Shown: positions 1 to 8,924 of the stretch, piece by piece
How positions within the stretch are numbered: the first letter of the stretch is position 1
Layout of the letters: each line of letters begins with the position of its first letter
DNA from: Bacillota bacterium
GTDB taxonomy: Bacteria > Bacillota > Clostridia > Acetivibrionales > DSM-1351
DNA length: 32,713 nucleotides
Direction of reading: 5' to 3'
Assembly (NCBI GenBank): GCA_023426005.1
Contig: JAFABO010000010.1
Span: forward strand, 1 to 32,713
Program-made: the position numbers and the translations under genes
The notes under the pieces: generated by a model
Told to the model about the DNA's origin: nothing
Databases searched by the model: none
What the model saw: only the letters and a program-made list of their open reading frames with translations

Positions 1-358
1 CAGGTATATCCCCTGAAGCAAGAACAACATTCAGTTTGTCATTGTAACTGCTCTGAGGAGGTGCGATTACTTCCAGATCGGTATTTGTCCTATCCTCAAT
101 GACCTTTTCAACCTCGGCCATCAGTTCGGGATCAACGGCCTCTCCTCCCCAACCTGTCTGTGAGAGGAAGAAGGATAATTTGACCTTTTCCTTGGGAACA
201 TCCGCCTGCCGGTCTGACGACACCGCAGCGGTGCCGACGGCAGCCTCGGTGCTGTCGCCCGCTCCCGGCTGATTACTCTCTCCTCCGCAGCCGGCAAACA
301 TTACCATTGCCATTACAGCAACCATTATCAGCGCAATTACTTTTCTGATTTTAGCCAT
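1..358 (-). CDS. Sugar ABC transporter substrate-binding lipoprotein (partial, N-terminal 119 residues)
   Basis: Extracellular solute-binding protein of a carbohydrate importer, tethered to the outer face of the membrane. The ATG at 358-356 begins MAKIRK followed by a hydrophobic stretch and a lipobox ending FAGC, with the lipidated Cys at residue 24. An acidic, Ser/Thr/Ala-rich linker follows, then the start of the mature domain (KVKLSFFLSQTGWGG). The reading frame is open to the left edge, so the C-terminal three quarters is missing. It is the third gene of a minus-strand operon after two LplB/LplC-type permeases, the usual order for complex-sugar (LplA-like) transporters. Assignment to the sugar-binding superfamily rests on the signal, the linker and the neighbours; the sugar cannot be told. 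Confidence 0.85.
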   Translation of the reverse strand, partial: MAKIRKVIALIMVAVMAMVMFAGCGGESNQPGAGDSTEAAVGTAAVSSDRQADVPKEKVKLSFFLSQTGWGGEAVDPELMAEVEKVIEDRTNTDLEVIAPPQSSYNDKLNVVLASGDIP

Positions 359-483
359 TTGTTCTACCCCTTTCTATTAAATTATATATCAAAAACCAAT
401 GGACAAATAGTCCCTCGGGTTTCTGCCGGTTTTGGAAAAATCACATTTGCTTCTCCCTGTCCAATCCAGGTATCGGTACTGGC

Positions 484-1332
484 TCAGCCCTTTACAGATC
501 CAAGCATAATGCCCGATATGAAATACCTCTGTATGAAAGGGTAAAGTATAAGCACCGGCAGCATAGTCATTATCATTACGGCCATTTTAAAGTTATTTAG
601 TGCCGATGCCGATGAAATAGCCGATTCCGACTGGAATATCAACTGCCGCAGCAGTATTTGAAGAGTATACTTACTGGTGCTGTTTATGAACATAACAACA
701 TACAGGTAGGTATTCCAGTGAGACACAGCGTAAAATAAGGTCACTGCCGCTATAATAGGAATTGAAACAGGGATGACTATTTTTATCAAAATCCCCAGCT
801 CGGTGCAGCCATCCAGTCTTGCCGATTCCATCAGGCTTTCGGGAATGGAGGCCATATAATTTTTCATAAGGATCAGGTTGTAGGTGGAAATTGCCGAAGG
901 AATTATCAAAGAGAGATAGCTGTCTATCATCCCCAGCTTATTAACTACAAGGTAAAAGGGGATGATTCCCGCATCCAGTACCATGGTTGCAACTACGAAT
1001 CTCAACAGGAAACTTTTGAATATCAAATCTTTCTGAGCCAGTGCATACCCCATTACAAGGGTCATACCCATTGAGAAAAGGGTTGCGCTGATTGTAACAA
1101 ACAGAGAATTATAGAAAGCGGGCATATATCCGCTGTTTAAAATTGCAAGATAGTTTGCAAAGGTAATGGCTTTGGGTATTAGTACATATCCCTGCCTGGC
1201 TACAACTTCATCCGGGGAAATTGACGTAGAAACAACAAGCAGCAAGGGTATTAAAACTATCAGGCTTAGCAGGATTAAAAACAAACCGTTTCCCAATACA
1301 AATATTCTTCTTCCCAGGCCAACATTTTTCAC
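484..1332 (-). CDS. Carbohydrate ABC transporter permease, LplC/YtcP type
   Basis: Integral membrane subunit of a CUT1-type sugar importer, about 282 residues, the usual length. Six hydrophobic segments are visible. The cytoplasmic EAA loop that docks the ATPase reads ESARLDGCTELGILIKIVIP. I chose the GTG at 1332 because GGAGGTG lies six bases upstream; a TTG at 1347 in the same frame would start inside that ribosome binding site. It lies 27 bases downstream of the LplB-like gene and 125 bases upstream of the binding-protein gene. No ATPase gene is seen in this operon; such importers commonly share an MsmX-like ATPase encoded elsewhere, which is inference here. Confidence 0.9.
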   Translation of the reverse strand: MKNVGLGRRIFVLGNGLFLILLSLIVLIPLLLVVSTSISPDEVVARQGYVLIPKAITFANYLAILNSGYMPAFYNSLFVTISATLFSMGMTLVMGYALAQKDLIFKSFLLRFVVATMVLDAGIIPFYLVVNKLGMIDSYLSLIIPSAISTYNLILMKNYMASIPESLMESARLDGCTELGILIKIVIPVSIPIIAAVTLFYAVSHWNTYLYVVMFINSTSKYTLQILLRQLIFQSESAISSASALNNFKMAVMIMTMLPVLILYPFIQRYFISGIMLGSVKG

Positions 1333-1359
1333 AGCTCTCACCTCCAATGCAATTTATTG

Positions 1360-2307
1360 TTATAAGATGCTCTCATCAAGGAACTTCTTGCTTGCCTTAT
1401 TGCAGCCAATGACCAGAATGGCGCTTATAACGGCAGTAAATAAACTCACTGCCGTTGCGTAGCCGATATTTCCGTTCAGCAGTCCCTCTGTAAAGGAGTA
1501 TGTGGTCAAAACCTCGCTGACACTGTAAACCGGAGGAACATACATAACCAGAACCTGTTCGAATATGAGAAGTATACGTGCTACCGTCAAAAGCAGTACG
1601 GTGGCTATGGTACTCTTCAGGGAGGGCAGAGTCACATACAGCAATTTTCCCCAGTAGCCCGAACCATCCACAGTGGCCGCATCATACAGCTGCTCGTCAA
1701 TGGAGGATATGGTAGCTATATATATAATCGTTCCGTAACCCACATCTCTCCATATATAGGAGCTTACCAGAACAGATCTGAACCATTTGGGATCAACCAT
1801 GAAGTACTGGGGCTCAAGGCCAAAAGCCGAAATGATTTGATTAACGAAACCATTGCTCGGCGACAGTACCATGGAAAAAATAGCGCCTATTACAACCCAT
1901 GAGAAAAAGTGGGGTATATAAACTACAAACTGAATTGCCCGCTTGATCCTGGCTATTACTATTTCATTCATTAAAAGCGCAAGTATTATGGGCAGCGGGA
2001 AATAGAACAGCAAATTGTAAAGACTTATCAGAAGAGTATTTCTGAAGGCCCCCCAGAAGCCGGGCGAACCGAATAACTGCTTAAAATTCTCCAGGCCTGT
2101 AAAGGAAATGTCGGCCCTTGTCCCATAATCGGTAAAAGCCGCAATAGCTCCTGCCATGGGGGCATATTTGAATATCAGGTACCAGACTACTCCCGGAATG
2201 AGCAACAAAAGTACTGCTTTCTGCCGCTTAAACTTACTTTTTAATTCACCTTTCCGGCTGCTTTGTATTGAATTTTGTACAGATAATTGTACCGGGTTCG
2301 TTTTCAT
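1360..2307 (-). CDS. Carbohydrate ABC transporter permease, LplB type
   Basis: Partner permease of the LplC-like protein; 315 residues. A basic N-terminus (KGELKSKFKRQKAVLL) leads into the first membrane helix. The sequence LIPGVVWYLIFKYAPMAG is typical of the LplB/UgpA group. The EAA loop is DAATVDGSGYWGKLLYVTLP. The ATG at 2307 has AGGAG eight bases upstream. It is the first gene of the minus-strand sugar importer operon, so its promoter must lie in 2308 to about 2700. No convincing sigma-A promoter was found there on that strand, although TATAAC occurs about 60 bases upstream of the start. The substrate is unknown. Confidence 0.9.
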   Translation of the reverse strand: MKTNPVQLSVQNSIQSSRKGELKSKFKRQKAVLLLLIPGVVWYLIFKYAPMAGAIAAFTDYGTRADISFTGLENFKQLFGSPGFWGAFRNTLLISLYNLLFYFPLPIILALLMNEIVIARIKRAIQFVVYIPHFFSWVVIGAIFSMVLSPSNGFVNQIISAFGLEPQYFMVDPKWFRSVLVSSYIWRDVGYGTIIYIATISSIDEQLYDAATVDGSGYWGKLLYVTLPSLKSTIATVLLLTVARILLIFEQVLVMYVPPVYSVSEVLTTYSFTEGLLNGNIGYATAVSLFTAVISAILVIGCNKASKKFLDESIL

Positions 2308-2719
2308 ACTGAAGGCTCCTTACCATTTCTTTGAATATGTCGGTGTCCAGTGATTTAATGTTATATAATTCCGATAGCAATTACTACATGACAGTTTTTA
2401 GGTTTGTTACACATTTTTTACATGCCCGCAGGCAGCAAAAAAACATATCAGCCTGTGAGAAAACCCGGCTTTCCTCATCCGGTATTAATAAACTTGCATA
2501 TATGCTTCCACAGATATCCTGTTTTATTATAAAATCTTTACTTTCCTAATGTTTTTTTTACCATCTCATACCCGGCTGCCCTTATGATTTGATTATTCAC
2601 CTATTACTTCATTATGGTAAACAATCAGCGTGTCCCCTCAATGATGGGCGATTTATATAAAATCATTTGTCGAAATTTGGTGATATTGTACCAACTATAT
2701 AATCCACGTATAGCAGTAT

Positions 2720-2747
2720 TTGACAGACTTATTGGGATTATTATAAT
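2720..2747 (+). promoter_or_regulatory. Sigma-A-like promoter upstream of opp operon (P1)
   Basis: TTGACA at 2720-2725 and TATAAT at 2742-2747, both perfect consensus, separated by 16 bases. It points towards oppB, whose start is about 240 bases further on. Confidence 0.65.
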
Positions 2748-2748
2748 A

Positions 2749-2777
2749 TTGAATCGTTATCTATTTTGTAGTATAAT
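2749..2777 (+). promoter_or_regulatory. Sigma-A-like promoter upstream of opp operon (P2)
   Basis: TTGAAT at 2749-2754 and TATAAT at 2772-2777 with the ideal 17-base spacer. It lies immediately downstream of P1, so the opp operon may have tandem start sites. Confidence 0.6.
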
Positions 2778-2840
2778 TCGACAATATAATATTATTTTTC
2801 TTTTTTCTACAAATAACGTCAGTTTACTGTTTAACTCTCA

Positions 2841-2856
2841 GTGACATTGCCGTCAC
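2841..2856. promoter_or_regulatory. Interrupted palindrome in opp leader (possible operator)
   Basis: GTGAC, six bases, GTCAC. It lies about 65 bases downstream of the P2 -10 box and inside the predicted oppB leader, where a bound regulator could block elongation. No regulator family can be named from it. Confidence 0.25.
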
Positions 2857-2990
2857 ATTTAATATTCGGACTGATTGTTTTACTGTGTCAAAATGGGAAG
2901 AGTATAACTTAATCGGGTTGCTAAATATATAGATAAAATGCAAGCTTATTTTTTGAAACTGCGTTAATAGGGTCGCAGCTAGGAGGTCAT

Positions 2991-3914
2991 ATGGCAAAAT
3001 ATATACTTAAGAGATTGTTCGTTTCACTATTGACATTATGGATTATGTTTACATTAACTTTTTTCTTGATGCATTTAACACCGGGCAGCCCATTTCTGGG
3101 AGATAAAAAATTAACTCCTGAAATCCTGGCAAACCTTGAAGCAAAATACGGTTTGGATAAACCGCTCCTGGTTCAATACGAAAAATACGCAAAAAATGTG
3201 CTTACAGGAGACTTCGGTGAATCAATAACTCTGGCCGGTCAGGATGTAAAGGACATAATAGTGAGAAAGTTCCCATATTCTCTTAAGCTCGGGCTTTTCT
3301 CCAGTGCCATTGCCATTCTTGTGGGTACGGTACTCGGTACTATCAGTGCACTAAAGAAGAATACAGGGACCGACAGGGCAATAATGCTTATAGTTACTGT
3401 GGGTATAGCGGTTCCCAGCTTTGTTGTAGCCACGGTAAGCATGGTGGTATTCGGGGTCAAACTGCATTTGTTCCCGACGGTAAGTCATCTGGATACTCTG
3501 TCCAGTTATATCCTGCCAGGCTTTGCGCTCTCCTTTTTCCCGCTGAGCTTTATTACGAGACTGATGCGCTCATCAATGCTGGATGTTATTAATCAGGACT
3601 ACATCCGCACTGCGCGCGCCAAAGGACTCTCCGACAGGGTGGTTATTTTTAAACATGGTTTGAGAAATGGAATTCTGCCGGTTGTCACCTATGCAGGCCC
3701 AATGGTTGCAGGTGTTTTAACAGGTTCCTTCGTAATAGAATCCATATTTTCCATTCCCGGATTGGGAAGTTCTTTTGTAACCAGTATTACCGCAAAGGAT
3801 TATCCGACGGTTATGGGTGTAACCATCTTCTTCGGTGCTGTGCTTATTTTTATGAACTTTTTGGTGGATATAATATACAGATTTGTTGACCCGCGAATCA
3901 ATATTACAAAATAG
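2991..3914 (+). CDS. oppB: Oligopeptide/dipeptide ABC transporter permease OppB/DppB
   Basis: First membrane subunit of a peptide importer; 307 residues, normal length. The N-terminus (MAKYILKRLFVSLLTLWIMFTL) and FFLMHLTPGSPF are hallmarks of the OppB/DppB family. The EAA loop is DYIRTARAKGLSDRVVIFKHGLRN, with the invariant Gly. The C-terminus ends in the family-typical DPRI. Start ATG at 2991 has AGGAGG seven bases upstream. It opens a five-gene operon B-C-D-F-A that lacks only its own regulator. The family takes up dipeptides, oligopeptides or nickel; the binding protein downstream points to peptides. Confidence 0.95.
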   Translation: MAKYILKRLFVSLLTLWIMFTLTFFLMHLTPGSPFLGDKKLTPEILANLEAKYGLDKPLLVQYEKYAKNVLTGDFGESITLAGQDVKDIIVRKFPYSLKLGLFSSAIAILVGTVLGTISALKKNTGTDRAIMLIVTVGIAVPSFVVATVSMVVFGVKLHLFPTVSHLDTLSSYILPGFALSFFPLSFITRLMRSSMLDVINQDYIRTARAKGLSDRVVIFKHGLRNGILPVVTYAGPMVAGVLTGSFVIESIFSIPGLGSSFVTSITAKDYPTVMGVTIFFGAVLIFMNFLVDIIYRFVDPRINITK

Positions 3915-3964
3915 CAGATTTTCATTACTAAATATTGCTGCACGGCAGCGGAATGGAGAAAGAA

Positions 3965-4951
3965 ATGAATAATTCCGAAACTTTAGATAGTAAACTGTTT
4001 ATGCCTGCCACAGAGAGTGAAAAGGCAACGGTCGAAGTTATGCGGCCGTCGGTGGGATATTGGAAGGATGCCTGGAAAAGGCTCAGGGCCAACAAGGTTG
4101 CAATGGGTTCGCTGATTGTTATATTGCTGGTCATACTGGCCGCCATCATAGGGCCCATGCTTTCACCATATGCATATGACCAGATTAATAAAGGCAGTGA
4201 GAATTTATCTCCAAATGCCCAGCATATTTTTGGTACCGACAGCCTTGGAAGAGATTTGTTCACCAGAACCATGATCGGTGCCCGGATCTCTATTTCTGTC
4301 GGTGTTGTCGCCGCTGTAATGATATCCATTATAGGTATCCTGTACGGCGCAATTTCAGGCTTTCTTGGAGGCTGGGTCGATATTGTAATGATGAGAATTG
4401 TTGATATAGTTTATTCCATACCTACAATATTGATCGTTATACTGCTTCAGGTAGTTCTTAAGGATCCCATAGATAAATTCCTGTCCTCCGCAAATGCTCC
4501 CGGCTTTCTAAAAGGCCTGGGAGTCGGTTTGATAAGTATATTCTTTGTTCTGGCACTGCTCTATTGGGTTGATATGGCCAGAATAGTCCGCGGACAGATT
4601 CTGGCTTTGAAGGAGCAGGAATATGTCCTGGCTGCAAAAGTGCTTGGTGCCGGCAGTAAGGATATTATACTCAAGCATCTTATTCCTAATTGTATCGGTC
4701 AGATAATTGTTGTTGCAACCTTAAAAATTCCTGAAGCCATATTTGTTGAATCATTTTTAAGTTTCATAGGACTGGGTGTATCCATACCCATGGCCTCACT
4801 GGGATCCCTGTCACAGGCGGCGCTGAAGGGTATATATTCATACCCCTACATGCTTATTTTCCCGGCTGCAACCATAAGTATCATCATATTATCCATGAAT
4901 CTTTTTGGCGACGGCCTCAGAGACGCTCTGGATCCAAGAATGAAGAAATAG
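3965..4951 (+). CDS. oppC: Oligopeptide/dipeptide ABC transporter permease OppC/DppC
   Basis: Second membrane subunit of the peptide importer, 328 residues. It has the OppC-type cytoplasmic N-terminus with WKDAWKRLRANKVAMGS before the first membrane helix, then the periplasmic-side HIFGTDSLGRDLFTRTMIGARISI signature of the DppC family. The EAA loop EYVLAAKVLGAGSKDIILKHLIPN follows. I chose ATG 3965 because GGAG sits six bases upstream. A TTG at 3935 and an ATG at 3953 are in frame, but the latter overlaps that binding site. A 50-base gap separates it from oppB. The FLSFIGLGV loop and the ending ALDPRMKK are family-typical. Confidence 0.95.
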   Translation: MNNSETLDSKLFMPATESEKATVEVMRPSVGYWKDAWKRLRANKVAMGSLIVILLVILAAIIGPMLSPYAYDQINKGSENLSPNAQHIFGTDSLGRDLFTRTMIGARISISVGVVAAVMISIIGILYGAISGFLGGWVDIVMMRIVDIVYSIPTILIVILLQVVLKDPIDKFLSSANAPGFLKGLGVGLISIFFVLALLYWVDMARIVRGQILALKEQEYVLAAKVLGAGSKDIILKHLIPNCIGQIIVVATLKIPEAIFVESFLSFIGLGVSIPMASLGSLSQAALKGIYSYPYMLIFPAATISIIILSMNLFGDGLRDALDPRMKK

Positions 4952-4981
4952 ATATGAAAGAAATTCAATCACTGTTTTTAT

Positions 4982-4994
4982 GCCGCTGCGCGGC
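4982..4994 (+). other. Small GC-rich stem-loop between oppC and oppD
   Basis: GCCGC, three bases, GCGGC. No U-run follows, so it is not a terminator; it could stabilise or process the operon mRNA between the membrane and ATPase genes. Confidence 0.3.
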
Positions 4995-5027
4995 TCAAAG
5001 CCATAGCATGGCTCGGGAGGTTAACAT

Positions 5028-6035
5028 ATGAGTAAAGAATTGCTTAAAATAGATGATTTAAAAGTTTCGTTTTTTACACCGGCCGGGGAGGTTAAAGCTG
5101 TTAACGGTATAAGTTACACCCTTGAACCCGGCAAGGTATTGGGTATTGTTGGTGAATCGGGTTCCGGAAAAAGTGTTTCCTCCTATTCAATTATGGGCCT
5201 TATAGACAAGCCCGGTAAAATCGTGGGCGGCAGCATTACCTTCAACGGAAAAGATGTCTCGGCTATGAAAAAGTCCGAAAGGCAGAATTTTTCCGGTAAC
5301 GAAGTAGCAATGATTTTTCAGGATCCCATGACCTGTCTGAATCCTGTATTTACTATCGGAAATCAGATAGCGGAATCCCTGTATCACAAATACGGAAAGA
5401 TCTCAAGGGAAGAAGTAAAGAAAAGGTCAATAGAGCTGTTATCCCTTGTCGGTATAAATGAACCTGAAAAACGTCTGGCCCAGTATCCCCATGAATTTTC
5501 AGGAGGGATGCGCCAAAGGGCGATGATAGCCATGGCTCTTGCCGGTGCTCCCAAGCTGCTTATAGCAGACGAGCCGACAACTGCTCTTGACGTTACTATA
5601 CAGGCTCAGATACTTGAACTGCTGAAGGATATTCAGAAAAAAACCGGTATGGCCATTGTGCTTATAACCCATGATCTTGGAATAGTAGCCGATATGGCTG
5701 ATGACGTAATAGTTATGTACGGGGGCAGAATTGTTGAGCAGGGCTCGGTGTACAGTATTTTTCACGATCCGCGCCACCCTTATACAAAAGGTTTGATACG
5801 CTCTCTGCCCGACCTGAACAAGAAGGGTGAAAAGCTCATCCCTATTAAAGGAAACCCTATTGATCTTCTCAACCTTCCAAAGGGCTGTGCATTTGCCCCA
5901 AGGTGTGAGAGCTGCCTTAAGGTTTGTATTGACCACATGCCGGGCGAACACCTTGAGGAGGACGGGCATAGGACGGCCTGCTGGCTCTATGACCGGAGGG
6001 TAAATAATAATGCGGAGGTAAAAAATAATGGCTAA
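5028..6035 (+). CDS. oppD: Oligopeptide ABC transporter ATPase OppD/DppD
   Basis: One of the two ATPase subunits that power the importer, 335 residues. Walker A is GESGSGKS (about residues 42-49), the signature FSGGMRQR is near residue 158, Walker B is LLIADEPTTALD, and the switch histidine is in LITHDLG. The C-terminal oligopeptide-transporter domain carries Cys residues (GCAFAPRCESCLKVC, later TACW), in the pattern that binds an iron-sulfur cluster in related transporters. ATG 5028 has GGGAGG upstream. The gene ends eight bases inside oppF, so the two are translationally coupled. Confidence 0.95.
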   Translation: MSKELLKIDDLKVSFFTPAGEVKAVNGISYTLEPGKVLGIVGESGSGKSVSSYSIMGLIDKPGKIVGGSITFNGKDVSAMKKSERQNFSGNEVAMIFQDPMTCLNPVFTIGNQIAESLYHKYGKISREEVKKRSIELLSLVGINEPEKRLAQYPHEFSGGMRQRAMIAMALAGAPKLLIADEPTTALDVTIQAQILELLKDIQKKTGMAIVLITHDLGIVADMADDVIVMYGGRIVEQGSVYSIFHDPRHPYTKGLIRSLPDLNKKGEKLIPIKGNPIDLLNLPKGCAFAPRCESCLKVCIDHMPGEHLEEDGHRTACWLYDRRVNNNAEVKNNG

Positions 6036-7044
6036 GGAAACCGGAACTTCTGCTGCAAATAAAAAGGTTCTTATAGAAGTTAATAATTTAAAGCAATATT
6101 TTCACATACGTAATAGCTTAGGGGAAAAGGCCTCTGTTAAAGCTGTTGACGACGTTACCTTCAACATATACAAAGGGGAGACCCTGGGTCTGGTAGGTGA
6201 GTCGGGTTCGGGTAAAACCACCCTTGGCCGCTCCATACTCCGGATTTACGATCCCACTTCCGGCCGGATCAAGTTTTCAGGAGTGGATATAACAAAATTC
6301 CAGAAGGGTAAACTGCTGCCCTATAGAAAGAAAATGCAGTATATTTTTCAGGATCCGTATGCATCTCTTGATCCCCGTATGACAGTATCGGATATTGTGG
6401 GTGAAGCTCTGGACATACACAAGCTTGCGGCTTCAAAAAAGGACAGAGCCGATAAGATAAGAGAGCTTTTAAAATTGGTTGGCCTGAATACAGAACATTC
6501 TTCACGCTATCCCCATGAATTTTCAGGCGGCCAGCGTCAAAGAATCGGTATAGCACGCGCCATAGCCGTAGAGCCGGAATTTATAGTCTGCGATGAACCT
6601 GTTTCCGCACTTGACGTATCAATAAGAGCGCAGATCATAAATACTCTTGAAGAGATGCAGGAAAGATTGAATCTGACATATTTGTTTATCTCTCACGACC
6701 TTGGAGTTGTCAGACATACCTGTGACCGGGTAGGTGTTATGTATCTGGGGCATATTGTTGAACTGGTTGAATCTGAGGAACTGTATAAGAACCCTCTTCA
6801 TCCATACACTCAGGCACTGCTTACTGCTATTCCCGAACCCGATCCTGAAATTGCAAAGAAGAGAAACAGGATAATACTGAAGGGCGAAATACCTTCACCT
6901 GTAAATCCTCCTTCAGGCTGCAAATTCAGAACCAGATGCCCTTATGCAAAGGATATCTGTGCAAAGCAGGTACCTGAATTCAAAGACTGCGGAAACGGCC
7001 ATTATGTGGCCTGCCACTTTACAGGCAAACTTCAAGTTGTGTAA
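6028..7044 (+). CDS. oppF: Oligopeptide ABC transporter ATPase OppF/DppF
   Basis: Partner ATPase, 338 residues. Walker A is GESGSGKT (residues 57-64). The signature FSGGQRQRIGIARA, Walker B FIVCDEPVSALD and FISHDLGVV are all intact. The C-terminal domain again has the four-Cys pattern (SGCKFRTRCPYAKDIC, later VACHF). The start ATG overlaps the end of oppD by eight bases and has GCGGAGG upstream. It is less conserved at its N-terminus, as usual for the family. A 180-base gap with two stem-loops separates it from the binding-protein gene. Confidence 0.95.
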   Translation: MAKETGTSAANKKVLIEVNNLKQYFHIRNSLGEKASVKAVDDVTFNIYKGETLGLVGESGSGKTTLGRSILRIYDPTSGRIKFSGVDITKFQKGKLLPYRKKMQYIFQDPYASLDPRMTVSDIVGEALDIHKLAASKKDRADKIRELLKLVGLNTEHSSRYPHEFSGGQRQRIGIARAIAVEPEFIVCDEPVSALDVSIRAQIINTLEEMQERLNLTYLFISHDLGVVRHTCDRVGVMYLGHIVELVESEELYKNPLHPYTQALLTAIPEPDPEIAKKRNRIILKGEIPSPVNPPSGCKFRTRCPYAKDICAKQVPEFKDCGNGHYVACHFTGKLQVV

Positions 7045-7080
7045 GTTTTCCATATTACAAGATAATAAAAGTTCTTTAAC

Positions 7081-7105
7081 AATCCGATGAGGTCGACATT
7101 GGATT
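7081..7105 (+). other. Stem-loop in the oppF-oppA gap
   Basis: AATCCgATG pairs with CATtGGATT around a seven-base loop. A second hairpin (AAAAGG/CCTTTT, about 7113-7131, followed by T and A bases) lies just downstream and could act as a weak terminator or processing site. Either would let oppA be expressed at a different level from the membrane and ATPase genes, which is commonly needed for binding proteins. Confidence 0.35.
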
Positions 7106-7224
7106 AGAACCAAAAAGGTATATATCCTTTTATTCAAGAGAAGAATATTTTTATTGTAATAATGGACTTAATCAATAGTTAGCCAGTAATCCCACTAAAA
7201 TTATAAATAATAGGAGATTAATTA

Positions 7225-8841
7225 ATGAAAAGAGTATTAGCACTAATTCTTACAATTGCAGCCATTATAACAGTATTTGCCGGCTGCGGAAGCACAGCAA
7301 ACACCGGCGGAAAGGCTATCAGCGCGACCATAGCTTCTGAGCCTAAGACACTTGATCCGTCCCTTAACAACGCAGTTGACGGCGGAAATTACATTTTATG
7401 CGCATTTGAAGGTTTAACCACCATCGGCAAGGACGGAACAATTGTAGCCGGTGCCGCAGAGAAATGGGAAACCAGTGAGGACGGTCTCGTTTGGACATTC
7501 CATATCCGTAAGGATGCAAAATGGTCCGACGGTAAAGATGTAACCGCCAACGATTTCATCTATTCCTGGAAAAGAACCGTAAATAAGGACACTGCGGCCG
7601 ATTACGCCTACTATGTCTACTTTATTAAAAACGGTGAACAGATCAATGCCGGTGAAGCCGATATGGACACTTTAGGAGTAAAGGCACTTGACGATAAAAC
7701 TCTTGAGGTAACTCTTGAGAATGCATGCCCGTTCTTTACCGAAATAGTTGCATTCCCTGCACTGGTTCCCCAGAGGGAAGATATTGTAGCACAGAACGCA
7801 AGCAAATGGGCTCTTGATCCTGCAACCTATGTAGGAAACGGTCCTTACAAGCTCACAAGCTGGGAGCATGACTCCAAGATCACCTTTGAAAAGAGTGACA
7901 CTTACTGGGATAAAGATTCAATAGTTGCCCCTAAAATCGAGTGGTATCTTATGAATGATCAGAATGCCATCCTGAGCGCATTTAAGAATGGTCAGGTTGC
8001 ATATGCAAAAAATATACCAACAGATGAACTGGCAGCTGAAAAAGATGCCGGAAATCTTAAAATTCTTCCGTTGCTTGGAACATACTATGTTGACCTTGTA
8101 AACACCAAGGCTCCCTTTGATAATCCAAAGGTAAGAAAAGCCTTCTCGCTGGCAATTGACCGTAACTACCTTGTTGAAAAGGTTAAAAAGGGAGGAGAGA
8201 CTCCTGCATCAGCCTTTGTACCTTACGGTATCGCCGACGTAAAACAGGAACCTGACTTCCGTACAACCGGAGGCGAATTTATATCAACCAAACCTGAAGA
8301 TTATGAAAAGAATGTTGCTGAGGCTAAAAAGCTACTTGCTGAAGCAGGTTATCCGGATGGAAAAGGCTTGCCGAAAATCACTTTCGGTTTAAACTCCGGT
8401 TCGGGACATGAACCTGTAGCTGAAGCTTTGCAGCAGATGTGGAAGGAAAACCTCGGCGTTGAGGTCGAAATTCTTGCTCAGGAATGGAACGTATTCCAGC
8501 AGTCAAGAAAAGACGGTGTTTATAATATAAACAGAAACGGTTGGTTAGGTGACTATATGGATCCGTCAACCTTCATGGATATGTTTACTACCGGAAACGG
8601 ACAGAACAATGCCAAGTACGGCAATAAACAATATGATGAAAAGATATCGGCAGCAAGAAAAGAAACCGACGCTGCAAAACGTATACAGTTATTCCACGAT
8701 GCTGAGAAAATCCTTATGGAGGATGCTCCCATAGCCCCTCTCTACTTCTATACCGAACCTGTTGTGGTATCTAAGGATTTACAGGGTATAGTAAATACAA
8801 AACTCGGTTTTGTACTCTTTAACTGGGCATCTTTTAAATAA
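7225..8841 (+). CDS. oppA: Oligopeptide-binding lipoprotein OppA (SBP family 5)
   Basis: Peptide-binding lipoprotein that delivers substrate to OppBC; 538 residues, typical length. A signal peptide with lipobox TVFAGC places the lipidated Cys at residue 21. The mature domain starts ISATIASEPKTLDPSLNNAVDGG and has the cluster signature region AEKWETSEDGLVWTFHIRKDAKWSDGKDVTANDF, typical of family 5 peptide-binding proteins such as OppA, DppA and XP_A. The C-terminus has DAPIAPLYFYTEP. ATG 7225 has AGGAG nine bases upstream. It closes the operon and is followed by a strong terminator. Confidence 0.95.
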   Translation: MKRVLALILTIAAIITVFAGCGSTANTGGKAISATIASEPKTLDPSLNNAVDGGNYILCAFEGLTTIGKDGTIVAGAAEKWETSEDGLVWTFHIRKDAKWSDGKDVTANDFIYSWKRTVNKDTAADYAYYVYFIKNGEQINAGEADMDTLGVKALDDKTLEVTLENACPFFTEIVAFPALVPQREDIVAQNASKWALDPATYVGNGPYKLTSWEHDSKITFEKSDTYWDKDSIVAPKIEWYLMNDQNAILSAFKNGQVAYAKNIPTDELAAEKDAGNLKILPLLGTYYVDLVNTKAPFDNPKVRKAFSLAIDRNYLVEKVKKGGETPASAFVPYGIADVKQEPDFRTTGGEFISTKPEDYEKNVAEAKKLLAEAGYPDGKGLPKITFGLNSGSGHEPVAEALQQMWKENLGVEVEILAQEWNVFQQSRKDGVYNINRNGWLGDYMDPSTFMDMFTTGNGQNNAKYGNKQYDEKISAARKETDAAKRIQLFHDAEKILMEDAPIAPLYFYTEPVVVSKDLQGIVNTKLGFVLFNWASFK

Positions 8842-8865
8842 TAATTCATCTGGAAGGCCAAGGCC

Positions 8866-8886
8866 TTGAACCGCAATTGACTTTGG
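8866..8886 (-). repeat. Dispersed intergenic motif, copy A
   Basis: On the minus strand the core reads AAAGTCAATTGCGGTTC, flanked by CC and AA. It matches copy B at 9945-9965 in 20 of 21 bases. It lies in the 3' region of oppA, before the terminator. Confidence 0.6.
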
Positions 8887-8905
8887 CAATCAGAAAGTGT
8901 AATAC
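8877..8905 (+). promoter_or_regulatory. Promoter-like sequence just before the oppA terminator
   Basis: TTGACT at 8877-8882 and TAATAC at 8900-8905 with a 17-base spacer. Transcription from here would meet the terminator within about 70 bases. The -35-like box lies inside copy A of the dispersed intergenic motif, so it may be fortuitous. Confidence 0.3.
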
Positions 8906-8924
8906 TGAGCTAAACAGAGTATGA

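Larger units (their letters stand above)
2308..2990. other. Divergent intergenic control region between sugar and oligopeptide importers
   Basis: 683 bases with no credible gene; short open frames here lack ribosome binding sites and resemble no protein I know. It is AT-rich and holds the plus-strand promoters listed separately, an interrupted palindrome TTGGT-N8-ACCAA at 2677-2694, and GTGAC-N6-GTCAC at 2841-2856. The plus-strand leader from the likely start near 2785 to the oppB start is about 200 bases long, enough for regulation in the RNA or by operators, but I recognise no riboswitch class in it. Confidence 0.6.

Noticed and set aside
2614..2844. 76-codon open frame in the divergent control region
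   Set aside because: It contains the consensus promoters, has no binding site and no recognisable features.
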